From Labedella endophytica (GTDB taxonomy: Bacteria > Actinomycetota > Actinomycetes > Actinomycetales > Microbacteriaceae): a stretch of 64,000 nt of DNA. The notes below the pieces were generated by a model. The model saw only the letters and a program-made list of their open reading frames with translations. It did no database searches and had not been told where the DNA came from. The DNA lies in the NCBI RefSeq assembly GCF_003990045.1, contig NZ_RZGZ01000002.1, forward strand, positions 496,001 to 560,000. The letters are read 5' to 3'. Shown piece after piece: positions 52,505 to 59,985 of the stretch (its first letter is position 1; every line of letters starts with the position of its first letter). Both the position numbers and the translations under genes were made by a program.

Positions 52505-52561
52505 ATGAGAACGCTCGATCACCCCGACGTCGACACCCAGGCTGAGGGGATCGCCTCATGA
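52505..52561 (+). CDS. 18-codon mini-ORF upstream of the isomerase
   Basis: ATG at 52505, preceded at 4 nt by AAGGAGG, the strongest ribosome binding site of the area. It encodes 18 residues beginning MRTLDHPDVDTQAEG and ends in TGA at 52559-52561, overlapping the isomerase ATG (ATGA) in another frame. The isomerase itself has no comparable site, so ribosomes finishing this peptide would start it by coupling. It may be a leader peptide; alternatively it could be a remnant. Not recognised by any family. Confidence 0.5.
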   Translation: MRTLDHPDVDTQAEGIAS

Positions 52562-54192
52562 GCTACGCGTTCCCCGCCGTGCGCGAGCGCCGCACCACGG
52601 CCCCGAAGACCCTGTACACCGTCGCATCCGGCGACCTGCGCCTCTCCGCCAACACGAAGTGCTGGCCGACACAGGAGGCGTTCGAGGGCGACGTCACGCG
52701 AGCGGCCTCCCGCTTCGGATGGTCCGTCGAACGCGCACACGGCGTCGACGAGGCGAAGGGCCACGGCTTCATCGACAGCCAGCGCCTCGGGATCGAGGTC
52801 TTCCGCGACATCCCGAAGGACGCCCCCGTCGTCGTCGTCGACGCGGTCTGGCAGTACAGCCACCACGTGCTCGCGGGCCTCCGCAGCCATGAGGGACCCA
52901 TCCTCGTCGTGGCCAACTGGGCTGGCGACTTCCCCGGACTCGTCGGCCTCTTGAACCTCACCGGCAGCCTCACGAAGGCTGGCATCGCCTATTCGTCGCT
53001 GTGGAGCAAGGACTTCACCGACGACTGGGCGCTCGCGAAGTTCGAGGAGTGGCTGACGACCGGCGCGATCGTGCACGACATCAGCCACGTGCGGGACCTG
53101 CCGGCGCTCGACGAGTCCTCGGCCGAGGTCGAACTCGGTCGGGCCCTCGCGCGCGAGCTCGTCGAGGACAAGGCGATCATCGGAATCTTCGACGAGGGCT
53201 GCATGGGCATGTACAACGCCATCATCGACGACGAACTCCTCAACGCGATCGGCATCTACAAGGAGCGCCTCTCGCAGAGCGCCCTGCTCGCGGAGATGAA
53301 CCGCGTGAGCGACGAGGAGGCGAGCGCCGCGAAAGCCTGGCTCGACGAGGCCGGTCTCACCTTCCACTTCGGTGAGGACGAGGAGTCCGAGCTGACCCCC
53401 GCACAGGTTCACAGCCAGATGAAGATGTACATCGCCGCCGTGCGCATGGGTGACGACTTCGGTGTCGACGCCATCGGCATCCAGTACCAGCAGGGCCTCA
53501 AGGACATGGTGCCGGCGTCGGATCTCGCCGAGGGACTGCTCAACAACGTCTCGCGCCCGCCCGTGCACGCGCGGGACGGCTCGCGGGAGCTCTACGCGGG
53601 CGCGCCGCTCCCCCACTTCAACGAGGTGGACGAGGGAGTCGCGGTCGACGCGCTCGTGACCAATCGCATCTGGACGGCGATGGGTCTCGACCCCGCGAAC
53701 ACGCTGCACGACGTGCGCTGGGGCGAGGAGTACGACGGCGAGTTCGTCTGGGTCTTCGAGATCTCGGGTTCCGTGCCCGCGAGCCACAACGGCGGCTACG
53801 ACAAGAGCTACAGCATGCGTCAGCCGGCGATGTTCTTCCCGCTCGGGGGCGGAACACTCAGCGGGGTGTCGAAGCCCGGCGAGATCGTGTGGTCGCGCGT
53901 CTTCCTCGAGGGCGGCGAACTGCACGTCGACCTCGGCCGCGGACACGTCGTCGACCTCCCGGCGGAGGAGACGCAGCGTCGACTCGACGCGACGGATCCG
54001 CAGTGGCCGATCATGCACGCCGTACTGAACGGTGTGAGCCGCGACCAGCTGATGGCCCGCCACAAGGCGAATCACGCGCAGGTGGCGTACGCGCCCGACG
54101 CCGAGACGGCGGACAAGGCCGCGCTCGCGAAGGCCGCCTTCTTCGCCGAGCTCGGCGTGCACGTGCACCTCGCGGGAGACGTCGCCATCTGA
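52558..54192 (+). CDS. L-fucose/L-arabinose isomerase-family protein
   Basis: Sugar isomerase-like enzyme (544 aa). The fold reads as the fucose/arabinose isomerase superfamily: an N-terminal open alpha/beta domain (VVVVDAVWQYSHHVLAGL, ILVVANWAGDFPGLVGLL), a central domain with GIFDEGCMGMYNAIIDDELL and GIQYQQGLKDMVPASDLAEGLLNN, and a C-terminal beta domain (VWVFEISGSVPASHNGGYD). Substrate is likely an aldose/ketose pair, not identifiable here; no kinase, aldolase or transporter accompanies it. Start at the ATGA junction with the mini-ORF. A LacI repressor lies upstream; a strong terminator follows. Confidence 0.8.
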   Translation: MSYAFPAVRERRTTAPKTLYTVASGDLRLSANTKCWPTQEAFEGDVTRAASRFGWSVERAHGVDEAKGHGFIDSQRLGIEVFRDIPKDAPVVVVDAVWQYSHHVLAGLRSHEGPILVVANWAGDFPGLVGLLNLTGSLTKAGIAYSSLWSKDFTDDWALAKFEEWLTTGAIVHDISHVRDLPALDESSAEVELGRALARELVEDKAIIGIFDEGCMGMYNAIIDDELLNAIGIYKERLSQSALLAEMNRVSDEEASAAKAWLDEAGLTFHFGEDEESELTPAQVHSQMKMYIAAVRMGDDFGVDAIGIQYQQGLKDMVPASDLAEGLLNNVSRPPVHARDGSRELYAGAPLPHFNEVDEGVAVDALVTNRIWTAMGLDPANTLHDVRWGEEYDGEFVWVFEISGSVPASHNGGYDKSYSMRQPAMFFPLGGGTLSGVSKPGEIVWSRVFLEGGELHVDLGRGHVVDLPAEETQRRLDATDPQWPIMHAVLNGVSRDQLMARHKANHAQVAYAPDAETADKAALAKAAFFAELGVHVHLAGDVAI

Positions 54193-54236
54193 TCCCACCC
54201 CTCCACGGGTGTCCCTATTCGGGTATGTGATCTGTT

Positions 54237-54281
54237 AAGGTCGGTGCCACGGACGAAAACCGTCCGTGGCACCGACCTTTT
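54237..54281 (+). terminator. Rho-independent terminator after the isomerase
   Basis: Perfect 17-bp stem (54239-54255 with 54261-54277) plus two A-T pairs, loop AAAAC, then TTTT. It has the best U-run of any terminator in the window. It lies 47-85 nt past the isomerase stop and only 20 nt before the next mini-ORF. Confidence 0.9.
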
Positions 54282-54299
54282 CCGTTTCTGGGAGGAATC

Positions 54300-54335
54300 A
54301 TGAAGAGAACCGTGCTCCGGGCGCGCGGCCGATGA
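54300..54335 (+). CDS. 11-codon mini-ORF upstream of the peptidoglycan-binding ABC operon
   Basis: ATG at 54300, with GGGAGG 4 nt ahead. It encodes MKRTVLRARGR and stops at TGA 54333-54335, overlapping the ATG of the adaptor gene as ATGA. Five of eleven residues are basic (four Arg and one Lys). It could be a leader peptide or simply the coupling device that loads ribosomes onto the adaptor. The nearby terminator leaves only about 20 nt for a promoter, so transcription may start inside or before that hairpin. Confidence 0.45.
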   Translation: MKRTVLRARGR

Positions 54336-55384
54336 CCCGTGGCACGAACCGCGCGCGCGGCGGGCGTGCGCTCGGAGCGGTCCTCGTCGCCCTCGTCGTC
54401 GCTTTCGCGATCGGCGTCGGGATCGCGGCGATCGTCGTCGCGCCCGCGTCTCCGCAGGCCCTCGAGACGCCCGACACCATCACGGCCGTGCCCGTCGGAG
54501 TGCAACCGTTCGATGACGCCCGGTCGGTCGACGTCGGATTCTCCCTCGGGAGCGCGACGACCCTGACGAGTCCCGGTGATGGGCGCGTCACGAGATTCGC
54601 GTGCGCGGCGGGCGACTCGATCCGATCGGGGGAGAGCCTCCTCGCGATCGACGGATCGCCGGTACTCACTCTGTCCACTCGCGTGCCGCTCTGGCGGGAC
54701 CTCGTCGAGGAGGACACGGGCGACGACGTGAGAGCCCTCCAGCAGGAGCTCGCACGGCTCGGCGAACCGGTGACCGTCGATGGCATCCTGGGCACGGAGA
54801 CCCTCGATGCACTCGAGCGCCGGTTCCGCGCCATCGGGGACACCGAGGTGCTCGAAGCGATCACGGCGATGCGCATCCTCTGGATCCCGTCCCCGTCGGT
54901 CGCGATCGATGCCTGTGAGCTCGGCACCGGTGCATCGGTCGCTGTGGGCGAACCGCTCGCGACCCTCGCCGCCGGACTCGCCGCTGCAACCGTGGAACAG
55001 CTCCCGGACGACCTCGTTCCCGGCGAGCGTGTCCTCGTCGTCGACGGCGAGCGCCTTCCGCTCACCTCCGACGGCATCGTCACCGACACCGCGGCCCTCG
55101 CCACTCTCACGTCGTCCTCGAGCCTCCGCGAGGCCGTTCTGGGCGAGGCGACGAGCTTCACCGCGAGCATGGAACTCGCCGAGCCCGTGGACATCTCCGT
55201 CGTGCCGCCGTCGGCCGTCGTCGCGATCGACGGGGCGACCGGTTGCGTCGTCGCGGGCGATGTCGCGCGGCCCGTCGACATCGTCGGCAGCCAGCTCGGA
55301 CAGACGCTCGTCCGTTTCACGGACGATGCCGCAGCGCCACCGTCCGTCGCCGTCCAGCCCGCGGAGTCGACGACGTGCGGGTAG
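54332..55384 (+). CDS. ABC exporter adaptor with peptidoglycan-binding domain
   Basis: Membrane-anchored protein (350 aa): one helix (about 13-36), a lipoyl-like segment (about 75-110, SPGDGRVTRFACAAGDSIRSGESLLAIDG), then an inserted PG_binding_1 domain (about 124-170, DLVEEDTGDDVRALQQELARLG, DGILGTETLDALERRF), followed by a second barrel-sandwich/beta part. This layout resembles HlyD-family adaptors carrying a peptidoglycan-binding domain in Gram-positives, thought to connect an FtsX/MacB-type exporter to the wall. Start at the ATGA junction with the mini-ORF; it overlaps the ATPase gene by 10 nt. Confidence 0.85.
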   Translation: MTRGTNRARGGRALGAVLVALVVAFAIGVGIAAIVVAPASPQALETPDTITAVPVGVQPFDDARSVDVGFSLGSATTLTSPGDGRVTRFACAAGDSIRSGESLLAIDGSPVLTLSTRVPLWRDLVEEDTGDDVRALQQELARLGEPVTVDGILGTETLDALERRFRAIGDTEVLEAITAMRILWIPSPSVAIDACELGTGASVAVGEPLATLAAGLAAATVEQLPDDLVPGERVLVVDGERLPLTSDGIVTDTAALATLTSSSSLREAVLGEATSFTASMELAEPVDISVVPPSAVVAIDGATGCVVAGDVARPVDIVGSQLGQTLVRFTDDAAAPPSVAVQPAESTTCG

Positions 55385-56010
55385 AGCTCGACGGGCTCGG
55401 ACACCGCTTCCCCGGAGGCCCCGCGCTGTTCGACGACGTCTCGGACGTCCTCCATCCCGGCGAGGTCTACTCGCTCACGGGTCCCTCCGGATCGGGCAAG
55501 AGCACGCTCCTCGCCATCCTCGCGGGCTGGATCCGTCCCACGTCCGGCGAGGTCCGTCGGATCGGCGTCGAGGCCATCGGCTGGGTGTTCCAGAACCCGT
55601 TCGGCGTGCCGGGCCGCACCGCCGTCGATCACGTCGCCCTCGCCTTCCTCGCGCGCGGCGACCACCCGCGCGAGGCCGACGCATCCGCCCGACGTCAACT
55701 CGAACGCTTCGGGCTCGCCGAATCGGCGGCGACCCCCTTCCGGTCGCTCTCGGGCGGCGAGGCGCAACGCCTCATGCTCGCTCGCGGCCTCGCCGCCGAC
55801 CCGGATCTGCTCCTGGTCGACGAACCGACCGCCCAGCTCGACGCCCGCACCGCCCTCGACGTCAACGAGGCCCTGCTCGCCGCGTCGAGCCCCACGACGA
55901 TCGTGGTCGTCGCGACCCACGATTCCCGCACGCGAGACGCGTGCACTCGGCACATCGATCTGGGAGTGGCGGTTCCCCCAGCCGATGCCCGCCGCGGAGC
56001 GGACGCGTGA
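55375..56010 (+). CDS. MacB/LolD-type ABC ATPase of the second exporter
   Basis: ATPase (211 aa), compact. Walker A GPSGSGKST (36-44), signature LSGGEAQR, Walker B LLLVDEPTAQLD and the switch VVATHDSRTRD are all present. Q-loop reads VFQNPFGVPG. The GTG start overlaps the adaptor stop by 10 nt; its own stop overlaps the permease start as GTGA. It lacks the usual N-terminal extra strand, being shorter than typical (about 225-250 aa). Confidence 0.92.
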   Translation: MRVELDGLGHRFPGGPALFDDVSDVLHPGEVYSLTGPSGSGKSTLLAILAGWIRPTSGEVRRIGVEAIGWVFQNPFGVPGRTAVDHVALAFLARGDHPREADASARRQLERFGLAESAATPFRSLSGGEAQRLMLARGLAADPDLLLVDEPTAQLDARTALDVNEALLAASSPTTIVVVATHDSRTRDACTRHIDLGVAVPPADARRGADA

Positions 56011-57074
56011 GACGCGGTGCGATCCTGCGCGAGGCGTGGCGCGACATCGTCAGCGGCACCACCCGGGTCGGAGCCTTCGCCCTCGTGTTCGGCGTTCTCG
56101 TCACCGGACTCGCGGCGGCCGATCAGCTCACCGTCCGCCGGATCGTCGACGAGGCCGCGCGGTATCAGTCCTCCGGCGCATCGGTCATCACGATCGCCGC
56201 GGAGGGCCGCGTCCGTGGAGACGCGTGCGAGGCGCTCGATGCGCTTCCCGGCGTCCGGGCCGCGGGGGCGCTCCGGCAGGAGCCCGATGGGCTGCGACTG
56301 GCGACACTCCCCCAGTCGCCCGTCACGCTCTACACGGTGACGCCTCACCTGTCCGACGTGCTGCGATCGTCGTCGGACGGGAACGGGATCGTCCTGTCAG
56401 CCGATGCCGTGTCCGCCTCGGGCCGACGGGTCGGCGATTCGATCGTGACCGCCGCGGGAACGTCCCGGGTCGCCGGGGTCTATCCGTACCCGGCGGACGG
56501 CCGGCGGATCGGTTTCGGGTACGCCGCCCTCGACGTCTCGTCCTCCGCGACCCTGTTCGACGAATGCTGGGTGGACGCGTGGCCCCCCGACGAGCACCTC
56601 GAGGCCCTCCTCCTCACGGCCGTGCAGCCGTCAGCCGCCGGGGACGCCGACGTGCAGCTGTCCCGACTCAACACGACCCTGGGGACGACGTTCGACGGAG
56701 TCGCGTCCTTCGAGGAACGACTCACCGCGCACGGCTGGCTCGTCGCGATCGTCGCCGGACTGGCGATCGGGTTCGTGTCGATCCGCATCCGCCGCGTCGC
56801 CCTCGCCTCCGCCCTGCACACCCGCGTACCGCGGACGTCGCTCGCGGCGATCGTGGCTCTGGAGACGGGCGCCTGGGTCGGGCCGGTCGTGGTCGTCGCG
56901 CTCGCCGCGACCGCGGTCCTGGCCGCCACGGGGGATCCCTCCGACCGGGGCACGACTCTCCTGCTCTCGGCCCGCGTGGTCGTACCCGGCGCTGCGGCCG
57001 CGTTCTCGGGATCCACGATCGCCCTGGCCGTGACGCGTGAACGCCACCTCTTCCGGTACGTGAAGGACCGGTGA
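56007..57074 (+). CDS. FtsX-type ABC permease of the second exporter
   Basis: Permease (355 aa) with one N-terminal helix (about 18-38), a long external domain (about 45-240), and three C-terminal helices (about 248-263, 285-310, 325-345). Instead of the canonical FtsX EIGIRRxxGA motif it has RIRRVALASALHTRVPRTSL, so the coupling helix is diverged. Start at GTG overlapping the ATPase stop. The end lies 7 nt from the convergent phosphodiesterase stop. Confidence 0.83.
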   Translation: MRRGAILREAWRDIVSGTTRVGAFALVFGVLVTGLAAADQLTVRRIVDEAARYQSSGASVITIAAEGRVRGDACEALDALPGVRAAGALRQEPDGLRLATLPQSPVTLYTVTPHLSDVLRSSSDGNGIVLSADAVSASGRRVGDSIVTAAGTSRVAGVYPYPADGRRIGFGYAALDVSSSATLFDECWVDAWPPDEHLEALLLTAVQPSAAGDADVQLSRLNTTLGTTFDGVASFEERLTAHGWLVAIVAGLAIGFVSIRIRRVALASALHTRVPRTSLAAIVALETGAWVGPVVVVALAATAVLAATGDPSDRGTTLLLSARVVVPGAAAAFSGSTIALAVTRERHLFRYVKDR

Positions 57075-57081
57075 GGAGCGA

Positions 57082-57981
57082 TCAGCGCTTGCGCGAGAAC
57101 GCCTCGACGCGCTGCTCGGGGGTGAGCTCCTCGAGACGGGTGATGAAGGCATCGTCGAAGGTGTCGAACGTGGTGTGCTCGCCGAGCGGGACCACACTGT
57201 GCACGATCGTGTCGTCGTAGACGTCGAGGATCTGGAACGACTGGCCGCCCGTCATGCCGTTGACGGCACGTTGCGGCATCGACAGGTTCATCGTGTAGCA
57301 CGTGGCCGCCGCCACCGAGACGGGGATGCCCGCGAACGTCCCGTGAGCCGAGTAGTGCAGGTGCCCACCCAGGATGGCCCGCACACCGCGACCACGGACC
57401 ACGTCCGCGAGCAGGTGCTGTTCGCGCAGCTCGAGGATGTCGAACATGGGCTGCGTCGTGGGGATCGGCGGGTGGTGCAGGGCGATCACGGTGCCGTGCT
57501 CGGCCGGCTCGTTGAGTCGCGCATCGAGCCACTCGAGCTGCGAACGACTCAACTCCCCGTGGTGGAACCCCGGCACGCTCGTGTCGAGACCGATGAGCCG
57601 CAGCCCGTCGAGGTCCCAGACACGATCGATGGGGGCGAGGCTCGGCGCCTCGTCGAGCAGACCGACGCGCATCGCCTCGCGCTCGTCATGGTTGCCGGGC
57701 ACCCAGCACAGCCGCGCGCCGAGCGCCTCGACCGCGGGCTCGACGATCTCCCGGAGCCGGCGGTAGGCGTCCGGCTCTCCGAGATCAGTGAGGTCGCCGG
57801 TGAAGACGACCGCGGACGGCCGGAGCCCCATGCGCTCGATCTGCGCGAGTGCTGCACGCAGGTTCTCCACCACGGGCACGATCCCGTAGAGCGGCTCGCC
57901 CCCAGCGACGAGGTGCGGATCGCTCATGTGCACGACCGTCTGGCGAGCGGGCGGGTACTGTCCCATCTGAATCCTCGACAT
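57082..57981 (-). CDS. Metallophosphoesterase, class III cyclic-nucleotide phosphodiesterase-like
   Basis: Calcineurin-like phosphoesterase (299 aa). Metal-site motifs: SDPHL (20-24, Asp21 and His23), GDLTDLGEP (62-70), GNHDE (96-100), ALHHPPIP and GHLHYSAHG. This is the CpdA/Rv0805 pattern, active on 3',5'-cyclic nucleotides or other phosphodiesters; substrate unproven. The ATG is 6 nt from TAGTCT, implying a leaderless mRNA. It is back-to-back with the gamma-glutamylcyclotransferase gene. Confidence 0.9.
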   Translation of the reverse strand: MSRIQMGQYPPARQTVVHMSDPHLVAGGEPLYGIVPVVENLRAALAQIERMGLRPSAVVFTGDLTDLGEPDAYRRLREIVEPAVEALGARLCWVPGNHDEREAMRVGLLDEAPSLAPIDRVWDLDGLRLIGLDTSVPGFHHGELSRSQLEWLDARLNEPAEHGTVIALHHPPIPTTQPMFDILELREQHLLADVVRGRGVRAILGGHLHYSAHGTFAGIPVSVAAATCYTMNLSMPQRAVNGMTGGQSFQILDVYDDTIVHSVVPLGEHTTFDTFDDAFITRLEELTPEQRVEAFSRKR

Positions 57982-57987
57982 GGAACG

Positions 57988-58025
57988 AGACTAACGGGAC
58001 CCTCTGACGACGACGCCCCTACGAT
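57988..58025. promoter_or_regulatory. Back-to-back leaderless promoters, phosphodiesterase / GGCT
   Basis: TAGTCT (57988-57993, minus) is 6 nt before the phosphodiesterase ATG, and TACGAT (58020-58025, plus) is 6 nt before the GTG of the gamma-glutamylcyclotransferase gene. The whole intergenic region is 50 bp. Confidence 0.6.
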
Positions 58026-58031
58026 CGGAGC

Positions 58032-58391
58032 GTGACCGAGTCCCACGCCCTCTTCTCCTACGGAACGCTCCGCTACCCGTCCGTACAGCTGTCCACCTTC
58101 GGCCGCGAACTGCCGACGACCGAGGACGCCCTGCCCGGATTCGTCGTGTCGAGCGTGGTCATCACCGATGAACACGTCCTCGCGGTCAGCGGCACGGACG
58201 TGCACCCGGCGCTCGTGTGGACGGGATCACCCGACGATGTCGTCCGCGGCGCCGTCCTCGATGTGACGACCGCCGAGCTCGACGCGGCCGACACCTACGA
58301 GGTCGACGACTACGTGCGGATCGCCGTCCGGCTGGCCTCCGGGAGGCACGGCTGGGCGTACGTGCACCGTGACGGGCGACCGCCAGCCTGA
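58032..58391 (+). CDS. Gamma-glutamylcyclotransferase-like protein
   Basis: GGCT/AIG2-fold protein (119 aa). The substrate-loop motif YGTLRYPSVQ (10-19) and the DDYVRIAVRLASGR region fit; the catalytic Glu candidate lies in ELDAADTYEVDDY. Members act on gamma-glutamyl amines or peptides; the specific substrate is unknown. GTG start set by the TACGAT box. It ends one base before the stop of the convergent purine permease. Confidence 0.85.
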   Translation: MTESHALFSYGTLRYPSVQLSTFGRELPTTEDALPGFVVSSVVITDEHVLAVSGTDVHPALVWTGSPDDVVRGAVLDVTTAELDAADTYEVDDYVRIAVRLASGRHGWAYVHRDGRPPA

Positions 58392-58392
58392 G

Positions 58393-59856
58393 TCATCCGA
58401 TGCCGAGCAGCGCCTCGATCGGTCCGCGCACGAAGTAGATCAGGAAGCCGGCGGCGACCACCCACAGCAGCGGGCTCACGGTGCGCGCCTTGCCCGAGAG
58501 GGACCGCACGAGAACCCAGCTGAGGAAGCCGACGCCGATGCCGTTCGCGATCGAGTAGGTGAAGGGCATGACCGTGATGGTGAGGAAGGCTGGGAGCGCG
58601 GCGCCGAAGTCCGTCCAGTCGATCTCCGTCACCTGGGACATCATGAGCGTCCCGACGACGACGAGGGCGGCCGCGGCCACCTCGAGCGGAACGACCTGCG
58701 TGAGAGGCGTGAGGAACATCGACAGCAGGAAGAGCGCTCCCGTGACCACCGAGGCCAGGCCCGTGCGCGCGCCCTCGCCGATCCCGGCGGCGGAATCCAC
58801 GAAGACCGTGTTCGACGAACCCGATGTGGCACCGCCCGCGATGGCGCCGACGCCCTCGACCACGAGCGCCGACTTCAGGCGCGGGAAGTTGCCGTCGCCA
58901 TCGGACAGGTGCGCGCCTCGCGCGAGACCCGTCATCGTGCCCATCGCGTCGAAGAAGTTCGTGAAGACGAGGGTGAACACGATCATGATCGCCGCGAGCC
59001 CGCCGATGCGCGAGAACGCACCGAACGGGTCGAAGGCGCCGACGAGCGAGAGGTCGGGCAGGGACACGATCGACGCGGGCAGGGCGGGGGTGTTGAGGTT
59101 CCAGCCTCCCGGGTTGTCGATCGACGGGCCCACCCGGAAGATCGCTTCGAGCACGATCGCGACGACCGTCGTCGCGACGATGCCGATGAGGAGGGCACCC
59201 TTCACGCGACGCGCGACGAGCACACCCATGACGACGAGGCCGAGGACGAAGACGGCCGTGGGAAGCGTCGCGATGGATCCGGACTCGCCGAGCTGCAGCG
59301 GCGGGGAGGAGGTGCCCGACGTGCGCACGAAGCCCGAGTCGACGAGACCGATGAACGCGATGAAGAGACCGATGCCGACGGTGATCGCGGCCTTCAACTG
59401 CGCGGGCACCGCGGCGAAGATCATGGAGCGCAGTCCCGTGGAGGCGAGGATCACGATGATGACGCCGTTGATCACAACGAGCCCCATCGCCTCGGGCCAC
59501 GTCACCTGACCGACGACGTTGACCGCGAGGAACGAGTTGATGCCGAGACCCGCGGCGAGCGCGAACGGGAGTCGGGCCACGACGCCGAAGAGGATCGTCA
59601 TCACTCCGGCGGTCAGCGAGGTGACGGCCGCGACCTGCGTCGCCGGGAGCCAGCCACCCTCCACGTCGAGCGCCGCCTGATCGGCGGAGAACCCGCCGAT
59701 GATGAGGGGGTTGAGGACCACGATGTACGCCATCGCGACGAAGGAGACGAGTCCGCCGCGGACCTCCGTCGCGATCGTCGAGCCTCGCGCGCCGATCTCG
59801 AAGAAGCGGTCGAGACGCGCGGCTGCTCCGCCACGGGGGCGAGTGGTGGTCGACAT
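58393..59856 (-). CDS. NCS2-family (AzgA-type) purine permease
   Basis: Membrane transporter (487 aa), 12-14 helices. N-terminal EVRGGLVSFVAMAYIVVLNPLI and the FTLVFTNFFDAMGTMTGLARGAHL motif place it in the AzgA (hypoxanthine/guanine/adenine) branch of NCS2. SGSSNTVFVDSAAGIGEGARTGLASVVTG is the conserved second-half core. The ATG has GAGGAGG 3 nt upstream, unusually close. It is divergent from the uracil permease gene over a 129-bp region with a 26-bp palindrome. Confidence 0.9.
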   Translation of the reverse strand: MSTTTRPRGGAAARLDRFFEIGARGSTIATEVRGGLVSFVAMAYIVVLNPLIIGGFSADQAALDVEGGWLPATQVAAVTSLTAGVMTILFGVVARLPFALAAGLGINSFLAVNVVGQVTWPEAMGLVVINGVIIVILASTGLRSMIFAAVPAQLKAAITVGIGLFIAFIGLVDSGFVRTSGTSSPPLQLGESGSIATLPTAVFVLGLVVMGVLVARRVKGALLIGIVATTVVAIVLEAIFRVGPSIDNPGGWNLNTPALPASIVSLPDLSLVGAFDPFGAFSRIGGLAAIMIVFTLVFTNFFDAMGTMTGLARGAHLSDGDGNFPRLKSALVVEGVGAIAGGATSGSSNTVFVDSAAGIGEGARTGLASVVTGALFLLSMFLTPLTQVVPLEVAAAALVVVGTLMMSQVTEIDWTDFGAALPAFLTITVMPFTYSIANGIGVGFLSWVLVRSLSGKARTVSPLLWVVAAGFLIYFVRGPIEALLGIG

Positions 59857-59916
59857 GATCCTCCTCGGGGATTTCGAACCGCACCAGCCTACGACCACGT
59901 TCGACCGCCACGGACC

Positions 59917-59942
59917 CCGGACCGAGTCCGGACTCGGTCCGG
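59917..59942. promoter_or_regulatory. Perfect 26-bp palindrome between two nucleobase permease genes
   Basis: Half-site CCGGACCGAGTCC (59917-59929) is followed directly by its reverse complement (59930-59942). It lies 61-86 bp before the purine permease and 44-69 bp before the uracil permease, overlapping the -35 region of a TAGCAT -10 candidate (59951-59956). Likely binding site for a dimeric regulator acting on both genes. Confidence 0.65.
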
Positions 59943-59985
59943 CCGTCCGATAGCATTCGACGACCGCACCGAGAGAGGACCCCCG

